The position numbers and the translations under genes are program-made. DNA of 64,000 nucleotides from Actinacidiphila paucisporea (GTDB lineage Bacteria > Actinomycetota > Actinomycetes > Streptomycetales > Streptomycetaceae), in the NCBI RefSeq assembly GCF_900142575.1, contig NZ_FRBI01000022.1, positions 1 through 64,000 on the forward strand, written 5' to 3'. The first letter of the stretch is position 1. Every line of letters begins with the position of its first letter. This document shows, piece by piece, positions 25,153 to 33,723 of the stretch. Below the pieces are notes generated by a model. That model searched no databases, had not been told where the DNA came from, and saw only the letters and a list, made by a program, of their open reading frames with translations.

Positions 25153-26232
25153 TCAGCGACCGGCCTTGGGCGCCTTCCAGCGGGAGATGAGCCGGGCGAT
25201 CAGGTTCAGGATCATCACGAACGCGATGAGGACCAGGGCGGCGCCCCACGCGCGGTCGTAGCTGGGCTGGTTCCCGTTGTTGTACTGCTCGAAGATGTAG
25301 TACGGCAGCGAGGACTGCGGGTCCTTGAACGGGTTGGTGTTGATCGCGGCGCTGCCGAAGACCAGCAGGGCGATCGGGGCGCTCTCACCCGCGATACGCG
25401 CGATGGCCAGCATGATGCCGGTGGTGATGCCGCCGACGGCCGTCGGCAGGACCACCTTGACCGTCGTGCGCCACTTCGGGACGCCGAGTGCGAGCGAGGC
25501 CTCGCGCAGCTCGTTCGGGACGAGCTTGAGCATCTCCTCGGTGGAGCGCACCACGACCGGCATCATCAGCAGCGCGAGCGCCAGCGAGCCGGCGAAGCCG
25601 GACGCCGGTGCCTTGTTGAAGGCCACGAACCAGACCGACAGGATGAACAGGCCGGCCACGATCGACGGGATGCCGGTCATGACGTCGACGAAGAAGGTCA
25701 CCCACTTGGCGAGCCTGCCCTTGCCGTACTCGACGAGGTAGATCGCGGTGAGCATGCCCAGCGGGGCGGCGATGACGGTGGCGATGCCGACCTGCTCCAG
25801 GGTGCCGATGATGGCGTGGTAGACGCCGCCGCCGGGCTGGATGGTCAGCACGTTGTTCATCGAGTGGCTCAGGAAGGTGCCGTCGACGATGCCGGCGCCC
25901 TTGCTGATCGTGGTCTCGACCAGCGAGTACAGCGGGATGACGGCCAGGATGAAGCTCGACCAGACCAGGCTGGTGGCCACCCGGTTCCTGGCCTGCCTGC
26001 GGCCCTCGACCCGGGCGGTGATGGCGTACGAGCCGGCCACGAAGAGTGCCAGGGCGATCAGGCCCCACTGGATGTGGCTGCTCAGGCCGGCGCCGGCGCC
26101 GATCGCCACGGCTGCCACGATCGCGCCGGCGGCGATGGCCGGCGGGCTCCAGCGCGGCAGGTGGCGGGAGGCCAGGCGCGGGGAGGCGGGCCTGCCGGAC
26201 GCCTGCTTGGCGTCCATGATCGTCTCGCTCAT
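25153..26232 (-). CDS. pstA: Phosphate ABC transporter permease PstA
   Basis: This 359-aa permease has a non-homologous N-terminal section with two extra spans, then the PstA core (GIVDGTFLSHSMNN, EYGKGRLAKWVTFFVDVMTG, IPSIVAGLFILSVW). The EAA loop reads ELREASLALGVPKWRTTVKVV. Its ATG overlaps the pstC stop by four bases (ATGA), so it is translationally coupled. It forms the channel together with PstC. Confidence 0.96.
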   Translation of the reverse strand: MSETIMDAKQASGRPASPRLASRHLPRWSPPAIAAGAIVAAVAIGAGAGLSSHIQWGLIALALFVAGSYAITARVEGRRQARNRVATSLVWSSFILAVIPLYSLVETTISKGAGIVDGTFLSHSMNNVLTIQPGGGVYHAIIGTLEQVGIATVIAAPLGMLTAIYLVEYGKGRLAKWVTFFVDVMTGIPSIVAGLFILSVWFVAFNKAPASGFAGSLALALLMMPVVVRSTEEMLKLVPNELREASLALGVPKWRTTVKVVLPTAVGGITTGIMLAIARIAGESAPIALLVFGSAAINTNPFKDPQSSLPYYIFEQYNNGNQPSYDRAWGAALVLIAFVMILNLIARLISRWKAPKAGR

Positions 26233-27215
26233 GCGTTGGCCCCCGAGTATTCCTTACGGCGCTGGATGATCATCCGCGCGGCGCCGTTGACCAGCAGGGT
26301 GATCAGGAAGAGCACCAGGCCGGAGGCGATCAGCGCGTCCCGGCCGAAGTCGTCGGCCTCACCGAACTTGGCGACGATGTTCTGCGAGAAGGTGCCGCCG
26401 ACCGGGTCCAGGATGCGCGCGGACAGGACCGGCGAGGCGGACAGCACGGTGGCGACCGCCATGGTCTCGCCGAGCGCGCGGCCCAGGCCCAGCATGGAGG
26501 CGCTGATGATGCCGGAGCGGGCGAAGGGCAGCACCGACAGGCGGATGACCTCCCAGCGGGTCGCGCCGAGCGCGAGCGCCGCCTCCTCGTGCATCTTCGG
26601 CACCTGGTTGATCACTTCGCGGCTGACGTTGGTGATGATCGGCAGGATCATGATCGCCAGCAGGATGCCCACGGTGAAGAGCGAGCGGGCCGCGGAGTTC
26701 GGGTCCTGCTTGTGGAAGATGTAGGTCCAGCCGAAGTAGTCGTCCAGCCAGAGGTTGACGCCTCGCAGGTGCGGCACCAGGAAGAGGGCGCCCCACAGGC
26801 CGTAGACGATGCTGGGGACCGCGGCGAGCAGGTCGATCACGTAGGCGATCGGGCCGCCCAGGCGGCGCGGTGCGTAGTGGGTGATGAACAGCGCGATGCC
26901 GATCGCGATGGGCACGGCGATGGCCATCGCGATGACCGAGCTGACCACGGTGCCGTAGGCCAGGACCGCGATGCCGAAGACCGGCGGGTTCAGGCTCGGC
27001 GTCCACTCGAAGGTGGTCAGGAAGTTGCCGTGGTCCTTGGAGATGGCGCTGACCGCGCGGACGGTCAGGAACAGCGCGATGGCGGCCATCACGATCAGCA
27101 GCAGGATGCCGGAGCCGCGGGCCATACCGGCGAAGATGCGGTCCCCGGGGCGGGAGACGGTCCTCGCGACCCGGTGCGGTTCAGGTGTGGTCGGGGGCGG
27201 AGCGGTGGTTGTCAT
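26229..27215 (-). CDS. pstC: Phosphate ABC transporter permease PstC
   Basis: This 328-aa permease has the PstC signature blocks WTPSLNPPVFGIAVLAYGTV, IDLLAAVPSIVYGLWGALFL and the EAA loop HEEAALALGATRWEVIRLSV, with six or more spans. It follows pstS after a 105-bp gap that contains an 18-bp perfect hairpin, so it is probably made at a lower level than PstS. Confidence 0.96.
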   Translation of the reverse strand: MTTTAPPPTTPEPHRVARTVSRPGDRIFAGMARGSGILLLIVMAAIALFLTVRAVSAISKDHGNFLTTFEWTPSLNPPVFGIAVLAYGTVVSSVIAMAIAVPIAIGIALFITHYAPRRLGGPIAYVIDLLAAVPSIVYGLWGALFLVPHLRGVNLWLDDYFGWTYIFHKQDPNSAARSLFTVGILLAIMILPIITNVSREVINQVPKMHEEAALALGATRWEVIRLSVLPFARSGIISASMLGLGRALGETMAVATVLSASPVLSARILDPVGGTFSQNIVAKFGEADDFGRDALIASGLVLFLITLLVNGAARMIIQRRKEYSGANA

Positions 27216-27274
27216 GGTGTTGTCTCCGGTCTGGGTGGGGGAGCGGGCTCCCCCGGCGGCGGTGCACCGGATAC

Positions 27275-27313
27275 GCGGAGGGTCCCGCGGCCACGGGCCG
27301 CGGGACCCTCCGC
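27275..27313 (-). terminator. Strong hairpin between pstS and pstC
   Basis: A perfect 18-bp inverted repeat (27275-27292 with 27296-27313) has an acg loop and lies 8 bases after the pstS stop. Without a T-run and inside the operon it probably acts as a partial terminator and 3'-end stabiliser, giving excess binding protein over permease. Confidence 0.8.
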
Positions 27314-27320
27314 GCTTCGA

Positions 27321-28481
27321 TCAGGAAAGGGCGGAGATGGTGGTGCGGACCTGCGTGGCGATCGCGGTCGGCAGCGGCGCGTAGCCCGCGTCCGTGAGCT
27401 TGGCCTGGCCGGCGTCGCTGGCGATGTAGTTCAGGAAGGACTTGGTCAGGGCCAGGGTGTCGGCCTTGTTGCCCTTGTCGCAGGCGATCTCGTACGTCAC
27501 CAGGACGATCGGGTAGGCGTTGTCCGCCTTGGTGGTGTAGGCGGCGCTGAGGTCCAGGGCCAGGTCGGGGGCGGTGCCCTTGACCTTCGCCTGGGCGATG
27601 CCCGCGGACGCGTTGGCGGTGGTGGCCTCGACCGGGGCGGCGGCACCGGTGTTGATCTTGACCGTGGGGATCTGGCTGGCGGTCGCGTAGGACAGCTCGA
27701 AGTAGCCGATCGAGCCCTCGGTCTGCTTCACCAGCGCGGCGACACCCGCGGACTTCGCGGCGGCCTGGCCGCCCTTGGCGGCCCACGCCTTGGCGTGCTC
27801 GTACGGCCAGTCGGCCGGCGCGGCGCCCTTGAAGTACTTGGTCAGGTTGTCGGTGGTGCCGGAGTCGTCCTGGCGGTGGACGGACTGGATCTTCGTGCTC
27901 GGCAGGTTCACGCCCGGGTTGAGCGCCTTGATGGCCTGGTCGTTCCAGGTGGAGATCTTGCCGTTGAAGATCTTGGCCAGCGTGGAGGCGTTGAGTACGA
28001 GGTTGTTCACGCCGGGCAGGTTGTAGCCGACCGCGATCGGGCCGCCGACCATCGGGATGTTGATGCCCGTGCCGCCGGTGCAGACGCTCTTGGACTTGGC
28101 GACCTCTTCGGGCTTCAGCGGCGAGTCGGAGCCGGCGAAGGCGTCCGTGCCGTTGTTGAAGTCGATGATGCCCTCGCCGGAGGAGGACGGCTTGTAGTTG
28201 ATCGTGGCGCCGCTGCACGCCTGCTGGTAGTCCTTGACCCACGACTCGATCGCGTTCTGCTGGGCGGTCGAACCCGAGGACAGGAGCTTGCCGGTCGCGC
28301 AGGAGATGCCCGCCGCGTTGCTGCCGGTGCCGCTCGACGCGCTGTTCGAGCTGCTGGCGGAGTTGCTCGGCGTGCTGCCGCTGTTGTCGTCCGAACCGCA
28401 GGCCGACAGGACGAGCGCACCGGTAATCGCGACCGCGCCGACGGTCAGGGCCCGCAGCCCGCTCTTACGCTGAAGCTTCAC
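27321..28481 (-). CDS. pstS: Phosphate-binding lipoprotein PstS
   Basis: This 386-aa protein has a lipoprotein signal (LVLSAC near residue 28), a Ser-rich linker and the PstS fold. Phosphate-contact segments are recognisable: SGSTAQ, DAFAGSDSPL and HRQDDSGTTDNLTKYF. It is tethered outside the membrane and passes phosphate to PstCA. The GTG start at 28481 has ggaagga upstream. PHO-box repeats 108-151 bp upstream indicate PhoP-dependent induction at low phosphate. It is the first gene of pstSCAB. Confidence 0.97.
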   Translation of the reverse strand: MKLQRKSGLRALTVGAVAITGALVLSACGSDDNSGSTPSNSASSSNSASSGTGSNAAGISCATGKLLSSGSTAQQNAIESWVKDYQQACSGATINYKPSSSGEGIIDFNNGTDAFAGSDSPLKPEEVAKSKSVCTGGTGINIPMVGGPIAVGYNLPGVNNLVLNASTLAKIFNGKISTWNDQAIKALNPGVNLPSTKIQSVHRQDDSGTTDNLTKYFKGAAPADWPYEHAKAWAAKGGQAAAKSAGVAALVKQTEGSIGYFELSYATASQIPTVKINTGAAAPVEATTANASAGIAQAKVKGTAPDLALDLSAAYTTKADNAYPIVLVTYEIACDKGNKADTLALTKSFLNYIASDAGQAKLTDAGYAPLPTAIATQVRTTISALS

Positions 28482-28588
28482 CTTCGTGTGTTCCTTCCGA
28501 GAGCCCGCCGGATGGACGGCGAAGCAGAGAGTTGTGGTTCTGCGTGCTCCGGCGGCTGGTGCTCACCGGTAAGGCCGAAATTAGGCAG

Positions 28589-28632
28589 ATCAGGTGAAGC
28601 GACCAACGGAAGAGGGTGAACTGCGGGTGAAC
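28589..28632 (-). promoter_or_regulatory. PHO box (PhoP binding site) upstream of pstS
   Basis: Four 11-bp units lie in tandem, read on the minus strand: GTTCACCCGCA (28632-28622), GTTCACCCTCT (28621-28611), TCCGTTGGTCG (28610-28600) and CTTCACCTGAT (28599-28589). Units 1, 2 and 4 match the Streptomyces PHO-box consensus GTTCACC. The spacing of exactly 11 bp is the hallmark of PhoP direct repeat units. Confidence 0.9.
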
Positions 28633-28711
28633 CTCACCCGTCAGCACGGTGCCGTCCCTTTCAGCGGGGCGAGAGGTACGTACGTGTCCCCTGTGCAAGG
28701 GGCAAGAGGCC

Positions 28712-29119
28712 CTAGGCGAGTGCCCGCACGAGCGCGTCGACGAGGGGGCGGTCGCGGTCGTGGGTGAGGCGGTGGCGGGCGGTGGCCGGGGGGAGCCAGG
28801 CCATGGCGTCCACTTCCTGGTTGGCGACGAAGTCGCCCGCGTGGGCCCGGGCGGCCCAGTAGCGGACCTCCTTGGGGCGGCCGCCGACCAGGTAGTGGGT
28901 GACGGCCAGCGCCGGGCCCAGGTCGCAGGCCAGGCCGGTCTCCTCGCGGGTCTCGCGCACCGCGGCGTCGGAGAAGGCCTCGCCCCGTTTGAGCTTACCT
29001 TTGGGCAGGCTCCAGTCGTCGTAGCGCGGCCGGTGGATCAGGGCGATCTCGATGCCCGCCGGTGCGGGGCGCCAGAGCACCGCACCGGCCGCCAGGACGG
29101 CCGCGCTGTCGCCGCTCAC
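28712..29119 (-). CDS. Nudix hydrolase (MutT-type)
   Basis: This 135-aa Nudix enzyme would hydrolyse nucleoside diphosphate-X compounds. The Nudix box runs from GKLKRGEAFSDAAV to RETREETGL, complete with the catalytic REx2EE core. The N-terminus VLAAGAVLWRP is typical of actinobacterial MutT1-like proteins. The GTG at 29119 forms a GTGA overlap with the CHAD gene stop and is preferred over the GTG at 29152. Coupling to CHAD and ppk suggests a role with diadenosine polyphosphates or polyphosphate-linked metabolism. That is inference. Confidence 0.85.
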   Translation of the reverse strand: MSGDSAAVLAAGAVLWRPAPAGIEIALIHRPRYDDWSLPKGKLKRGEAFSDAAVRETREETGLACDLGPALAVTHYLVGGRPKEVRYWAARAHAGDFVANQEVDAMAWLPPATARHRLTHDRDRPLVDALVRALA

Positions 29120-30321
29120 AGCCCGCGCGGCCCCGGGATCGCGGCCTGCCACAGCCGGGAGAAGGCGAAGCGGGCCGCCTCGACCTCGTGCCGCTGGTCG
29201 GCGTGCAGCACGCCGAGCGCGTAGGCGGTCGCCGGCGCTATCCGCGGGGTGCGGGCGGCCGCGGCGACCGCGGACGCGGACTCGGCGGCCTCCCGGTGCC
29301 GCTCCAGCAGCCCGGCCGCCTCGGCGAGCCGCTGCCGGTCGGCGGCGTCGCCGTCCTGCCGGGCGACCTCGGCGGCGTAGCGGCTCAGCCGCAGCAGCAC
29401 GCGGACCTGGTGCCAGGGCGCGTCCTGGAGGTCGGCGGTGAGGTCGGCGCCCAGCGAGGCCTGGACCGCGTCGGCGTTGTACGGGTGCGCCGCCCGGTGC
29501 AGCGGCAGCGCGGCCGCGGCGTCGGCGAACCGCCGGTAGGCCTGCGAGGCCAGTGGCGGCATGGCGGTGCGTGCCGGGGCCGCGGCGGCGGGCGCCAGCG
29601 GCACCTCGGAGACCAGGACGGCGATCGCGTCGGCCAGCGCGTGGAAGCGGGACGAGCCCATTGCCTGGAGCGACGCCGAGTGCGCCCGGGTCCTCGCCAG
29701 GGTCAGCTGGCGTTCGAGCAGCGCGCCCGCGCGGGCCGCGCCCAGCGCGAGCGGGCCGCCGGAGGGCGCGGGCGCCGCCGCGCCACCCACCGCGACGGCC
29801 GGCTCGTCCGCCGCGACCGACAGCCGCCGCAGCGCGCTGAGCAGCCGGGCCAGCCGGGTGGCGTACTGCGGCTCGCGACCCAGCGTCGTGGTCAGCCAGC
29901 CCAGCTCGGTCCGCAGCGGCTCGGCCCAGGAGGGGTCGGTCAGCGGGGCGTAGATGTGCAGGGCCCCGCCGATCCGGCGGGCGCTGCCGCGCAGCAGCGC
30001 GTCGGCCTCGGCCTCGTTGCCACCGCGCAGGCTCAGCGCGCGCAGGAAGGCGGCGGCGCGCTGGTGCAGGTAGCGGGTGAGCACCTCGCCCGCGGTGCCG
30101 CCGAGCGGCGGCGTGGCGTCGTACGCTTCGGCGTTCATGCTGGCGCTGGTCCCCGTGTCCCCGTTGTCTGCCGGTGCGCTGCCGCCGAGCGCGGGCAGGC
30201 GTTGCGGCCTGGCTCTGGTCGGTACCGCGGACGGGGGCGGATGGGCGGGCGGGCCGCCGCCGTCCGGCAGGGTCTGGCTGTGCTGCGACGGCAGCCGGTC
30301 AGGTAGCTGCTGATGGGCCAC
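29116..30321 (-). CDS. CHAD-domain protein (polyphosphate-associated)
   Basis: This 401-aa protein has a disordered Pro-rich N-terminus (about 60 residues) and then a helical CHAD domain rich in conserved Arg and His (LTRYLHQRAAAFLRAL, WHQVRVLLRLSRYAAEVA, HEVEAARFAFSRLW). CHAD domains bind polyphosphate through such basic residues. The GTG start lies inside the 3' end of ppk (23-bp overlap) and has ggagg seven bases upstream. Synthesis is therefore coupled to polyphosphate kinase. It probably localises to polyphosphate granules or regulates Ppk. Confidence 0.88.
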   Translation of the reverse strand: MAHQQLPDRLPSQHSQTLPDGGGPPAHPPPSAVPTRARPQRLPALGGSAPADNGDTGTSASMNAEAYDATPPLGGTAGEVLTRYLHQRAAAFLRALSLRGGNEAEADALLRGSARRIGGALHIYAPLTDPSWAEPLRTELGWLTTTLGREPQYATRLARLLSALRRLSVAADEPAVAVGGAAAPAPSGGPLALGAARAGALLERQLTLARTRAHSASLQAMGSSRFHALADAIAVLVSEVPLAPAAAAPARTAMPPLASQAYRRFADAAAALPLHRAAHPYNADAVQASLGADLTADLQDAPWHQVRVLLRLSRYAAEVARQDGDAADRQRLAEAAGLLERHREAAESASAVAAAARTPRIAPATAYALGVLHADQRHEVEAARFAFSRLWQAAIPGPRGL

Positions 30322-32527
30322 GCCGGCGCCTCCGGGCGTCGATGAGCATCTCCTGGACGTTGCGCAGCGGGCGCCCCTCGGCGTCGGTGCTGTGCCGCGT
30401 CCAGTTGCCGTCAGCCGCCAGGTGCCAGGAGGACGTGGTGTCCGACATCCCGGTCTCCAGCAGGCGGTTGAGGGTGGCGCGATGGGCCGGGTCGGCGACC
30501 CTGACCAGCGCCTCGATGCGGCGGTCGAGGTTACGGTGCATCATGTCGGCGCTGCCGAACCACACTTCGGGTTCGCCGCCGTTGCCGAACGCGAACACCC
30601 GGGAGTGTTCGAGGAATCGGCCCAGGACACTGCGGACCCTGATGTTCTCCGACAGCCCGGCAACCCCCGGGCGTACCGCGCAGATCCCGCGGACCCAGAT
30701 GTCCACCGGGACGCCGGCCTGCGAGGCCCGGTAGAGCGCGTCGATCAGCGCCTCGTCCACGATCGAGTTGACCTTGATGCGGACGAACGCGGGCTTGCCG
30801 GCCCGGTGGTGCTCGATCTCCGCCATGATCCGGGTCACCAGGCCGTCCCGCAGGCTGCGCGGCGCGACCAGCAGCCGGTTGTAGGTGGCGCGCCGCGAGT
30901 AGCCGGACAGCCGGTTGAACAGGTGCGAGAGGTCCGCCCCGACCTGCGGGTCGGCGGTCAGCAGGCCCAGGTCCTCGTAGACCCTGGCCGTCTTGGGGTG
31001 GTAGTTGCCGGTGCCCACGTGGCTGTAGCGGCGCAGGGTGTCGCCCTCCTGCCTGACCACCAGCGAGAGCTTGCAGTGCGTCTTGAGGCCCACCAGGCCG
31101 TAGACGACGTGGCAGCCGGCCTCTTCGAGCTTCCTGGCCCATTTGATGTTGGCCTGCTCGTCGAAGCGCGCCTTGATCTCGACCAGCACCAGGACCTGCT
31201 TGCCCGCCTCGGCCGCGTCGATCAGCGCGTCCACGATCGGCGAGTCGCCCGAGGTGCGGTAGAGGGTCTGCTTGATGGCCAGGACGGCCGGGTCGGCGGC
31301 CGCCTGGTCGAGGAAGGCCTGCACGGAGGTGGAGAACGAGTCGTACGGGTGGTGCAGCAGGATGTCCCGCTCCCGCATCGCCGCGAAGATGTCCGGCGGT
31401 GACGCGGACTCCACCTCGGCCAGGTCGCGGTGGGTGCCCGCGATGAAGCTGCCGAACTTCAGCTCGGGCCGGTCCAGCCGCGCGATCGCGAACAGGCCGG
31501 TCAGGTCCAGCGGCCCGGGCAGGGGGTAGACCTCGGTGTGCTTCATCTTCAGCTCGTGCACGAGCAGGTCGAGCACCCGGGGGGCGATCGACTCCTCGAC
31601 CTCCAGGCGCACCGGCGGCCCGAAGCGGCGCCGCATCAGCTCCTTCTCCAGGGCCTGCAGCAGGTTCTCGGCGTCGTCCTCCTCGACCTCCAGGTCCTCG
31701 TTCCTGGTCACCCGGAACATGTGGTGGTCCAGGACGTCCATCCCCGGGAAGAGCTCCTCCAGGTGCGCGGCGATCACGTCCTCCAGCGGGACGTAGCGCT
31801 GCGGGCCGGCCTCCAGGAAGCGGGACAGGATCGGCGGCACCTTCACCCGCGCGAAGTGCTCGTGGCCGGAGACGGGGTTGCGTACCACCACCGCCAGGTT
31901 CAGCGACAGGCCGGAGATGTACGGGAAGGGGTGCGCCGGGTCGACGGCCAGCGGGGTCAGGACCGGGAAGATCTGCTGCCGGAACAGCGTGGCGAGCCGC
32001 GCCTGCTCCTTGTCGGTCAGCTCGGCCCAGCGGATGACGTGGATGCCCTCGTCGGCCAGCTGCGGGGCGATGTCGTTCTGGAAGCAGGCGGCGTGCCTGG
32101 CCATCAGCTCGCGGGACCTGGTCAGGATCAGGTCGAGGACATCCCTGGGCTGCAGGCCCGACGCGGAGCGGGTCGCCACCCCGGTGGCCATGCGGCGCTT
32201 GAGGCCGGCGACCCTGACCATGAAGAACTCGTCGAGGTTGCTGGCGAATATCGCCAGGTAGTTCGCGCGTTCGAGCAGCGGGGTGGCCGGGTCCTCGGCC
32301 AGTTCGAGCACCCGCTCGTTGAAGGCCAGCCAGCTGCGCTCCCGGTCCAGGAAACGGCCTTCGGGCAGCTCCTCGCCGAATTCCTCGCTGGCCGCGTCGA
32401 GCCCCGGCGGTTCGGGTTCCAGGTCGGGTACGACCCGCGGCCGGAAGGTGCCGAACGCGTCGGTGGTGCCCTCGGCCTGCCCCGACCGGGGCTGGGCCGG
32501 GACGCTGGGGCGATTCGTCTGGGCCAT
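30299..32527 (-). CDS. ppk: Polyphosphate kinase Ppk1
   Basis: This 742-aa enzyme makes polyphosphate reversibly from ATP. Family hallmarks are DRERSWLAFNERVLELAED, NYLAIFASNLDEFFMVRVAG and the phospho-acceptor His at about residue 503 in RYSHVGTGNYHPKTARVYED. The second conserved His is in GLKTHCKLSLV. An N-terminal extension of about 60 residues is longer than in E. coli. The ATG at 32527 follows ggaggg. It starts a coupled trio with the CHAD and Nudix genes, upstream of the pst operon. Confidence 0.97.
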   Translation of the reverse strand: MAQTNRPSVPAQPRSGQAEGTTDAFGTFRPRVVPDLEPEPPGLDAASEEFGEELPEGRFLDRERSWLAFNERVLELAEDPATPLLERANYLAIFASNLDEFFMVRVAGLKRRMATGVATRSASGLQPRDVLDLILTRSRELMARHAACFQNDIAPQLADEGIHVIRWAELTDKEQARLATLFRQQIFPVLTPLAVDPAHPFPYISGLSLNLAVVVRNPVSGHEHFARVKVPPILSRFLEAGPQRYVPLEDVIAAHLEELFPGMDVLDHHMFRVTRNEDLEVEEDDAENLLQALEKELMRRRFGPPVRLEVEESIAPRVLDLLVHELKMKHTEVYPLPGPLDLTGLFAIARLDRPELKFGSFIAGTHRDLAEVESASPPDIFAAMRERDILLHHPYDSFSTSVQAFLDQAAADPAVLAIKQTLYRTSGDSPIVDALIDAAEAGKQVLVLVEIKARFDEQANIKWARKLEEAGCHVVYGLVGLKTHCKLSLVVRQEGDTLRRYSHVGTGNYHPKTARVYEDLGLLTADPQVGADLSHLFNRLSGYSRRATYNRLLVAPRSLRDGLVTRIMAEIEHHRAGKPAFVRIKVNSIVDEALIDALYRASQAGVPVDIWVRGICAVRPGVAGLSENIRVRSVLGRFLEHSRVFAFGNGGEPEVWFGSADMMHRNLDRRIEALVRVADPAHRATLNRLLETGMSDTTSSWHLAADGNWTRHSTDAEGRPLRNVQEMLIDARRRRRGPSAAT

Positions 32528-32826
32528 GGTGTGCGAGCCCTCCTCCGGTTGCGGCACGTCGTCCACGCGGCCGACACCCCCCGTCAGGCGGCCAGCAGCC
32601 GTCGCTCCATTGTCTCGTGCCACGGGGGGTTTCGGCAGGTCGGGCCGGGGTGGGTGGTGGGGGGCAGCGGGCTGCATCCTGAGATGCTCGCAAGGGCGGT
32701 TGAACCGCCGGTAACGGGAGCATGGCCGTCAGGCAAGCGCAGCGCCTCCGGCGAGGGTGATCTTGCCCCGGGGCGCGCCCCCGTATCCGTCCCGCGGTAC
32801 GTCGCCCGGCTGCCGCGCCCGCGGGC
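32528..32826. other. Intergenic region upstream of ppk
   Basis: This 299-bp region lies between mshD (ending at 32827) and ppk. The only clear element is the dyad ggcggtt-g-aaccgcc (32695-32709). On the minus strand it includes one PHO-box-like unit (GTTCAACCGCC), a weak match. It is followed by no second good unit. No open frame is defensible. Confidence 0.5.
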
Positions 32827-33723
32827 CTAGGTCTCCGAGCGGTACATCAGGTCGACCTCGTAGGTGGAGAAGCCGAGGCGCTCGTACACCGACAGGGCGG
32901 CGGGGTTGTCGGCGTCGACGTAGAGCAGGACGCCCGGGAGGCCGCGGGCGGCCAGGTGGCGCAGGCCGATGGTGGTCAGGGCGCGGCCGAGGCCGTTGCC
33001 CTGTTCGGTGGGGGCGACGCCGACGACGTAGACCTCGCCGAGGCCGAGGTCGGCGTGCACCTTGGTCCAGTGGAAGCCGACGAGGGCGGAGCCGCGGAAG
33101 GCCAGGAAGAAGCCGGCGGGGTCGAACCAGGGTTCGGCCATACGGTCGGCGAGGTCACGCTGGGTGAGCGAACCCTGCTCCGGGTGGTGGGCGAAGGCCG
33201 CCGCGTTGAGGGCGAGCCAGTCCGCGTCGTCCTGTCCGGGCCGGAAGGCCCGCACGGTCACCCCCTCGGGCAGCACCGGCTCGGGAAGGGGGCCGTCCAG
33301 CGGCATCCGCAGCTGGCGCAGCTCGCGGAAGAGCTTGAGGCCGAGCAGCACGGACAGGTGCCGCGCCGCGGGGTGGCCGCCGTGCGCCCACACCCGCAGC
33401 CGGCGCCCGGTGGCGGCGAGCAGCGTGTCGCCGAGGGCCCGCCCGTGCCCGTGCAGCCGGTGCTCGGGCCGGACGACGAATTCCGCGGCGGGCGCCTCGA
33501 CGGGGTCGGACTCCTCGATCTGCCCGTATCCGGCCAGCTCGTCACCGGAGTACAGCAGCAGGTGCCGTACGCCCTCCCGGCCGCCGCCGCGCACGTGCAG
33601 CCGGCCCTGCTCGGACACCGCCGGCTGGCCGTCCGCCGCGGCGGCGCCGGCGATCAGGTCGAGCACCGCCTGCGCGGTGTCGGCGGGGAGGTCGGTCAGG
33701 GTGTCGATCCGCCGGTCGGTCAT
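32827..33723 (-). CDS. mshD: Mycothiol synthase MshD
   Basis: This 298-aa protein consists of two GNAT acetyltransferase domains and carries out the last step of mycothiol synthesis, acetylation of Cys-GlcN-Ins. The C-terminal domain has the acetyl-CoA loop VYVVGVAPTEQGNGLGRALT and the diagnostic DADNPAALSVYERLGF. The N-terminal domain is degenerate, as usual (EFVVRPEHRLHGHGRALG). The ATG overlaps the stop of the MFS gene (ATGA). Mycothiol is found only in actinobacteria, which supports the taxonomic call. Confidence 0.95.
   Translation of the reverse strand: MTDRRIDTLTDLPADTAQAVLDLIAGAAAADGQPAVSEQGRLHVRGGGREGVRHLLLYSGDELAGYGQIEESDPVEAPAAEFVVRPEHRLHGHGRALGDTLLAATGRRLRVWAHGGHPAARHLSVLLGLKLFRELRQLRMPLDGPLPEPVLPEGVTVRAFRPGQDDADWLALNAAAFAHHPEQGSLTQRDLADRMAEPWFDPAGFFLAFRGSALVGFHWTKVHADLGLGEVYVVGVAPTEQGNGLGRALTTIGLRHLAARGLPGVLLYVDADNPAALSVYERLGFSTYEVDLMYRSET

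Noticed and set aside
32695..32709. PHO box upstream of ppk
   Set aside because: Only one weak GTTCAAC unit is present; the 11-bp direct repetition needed for PhoP binding is missing.
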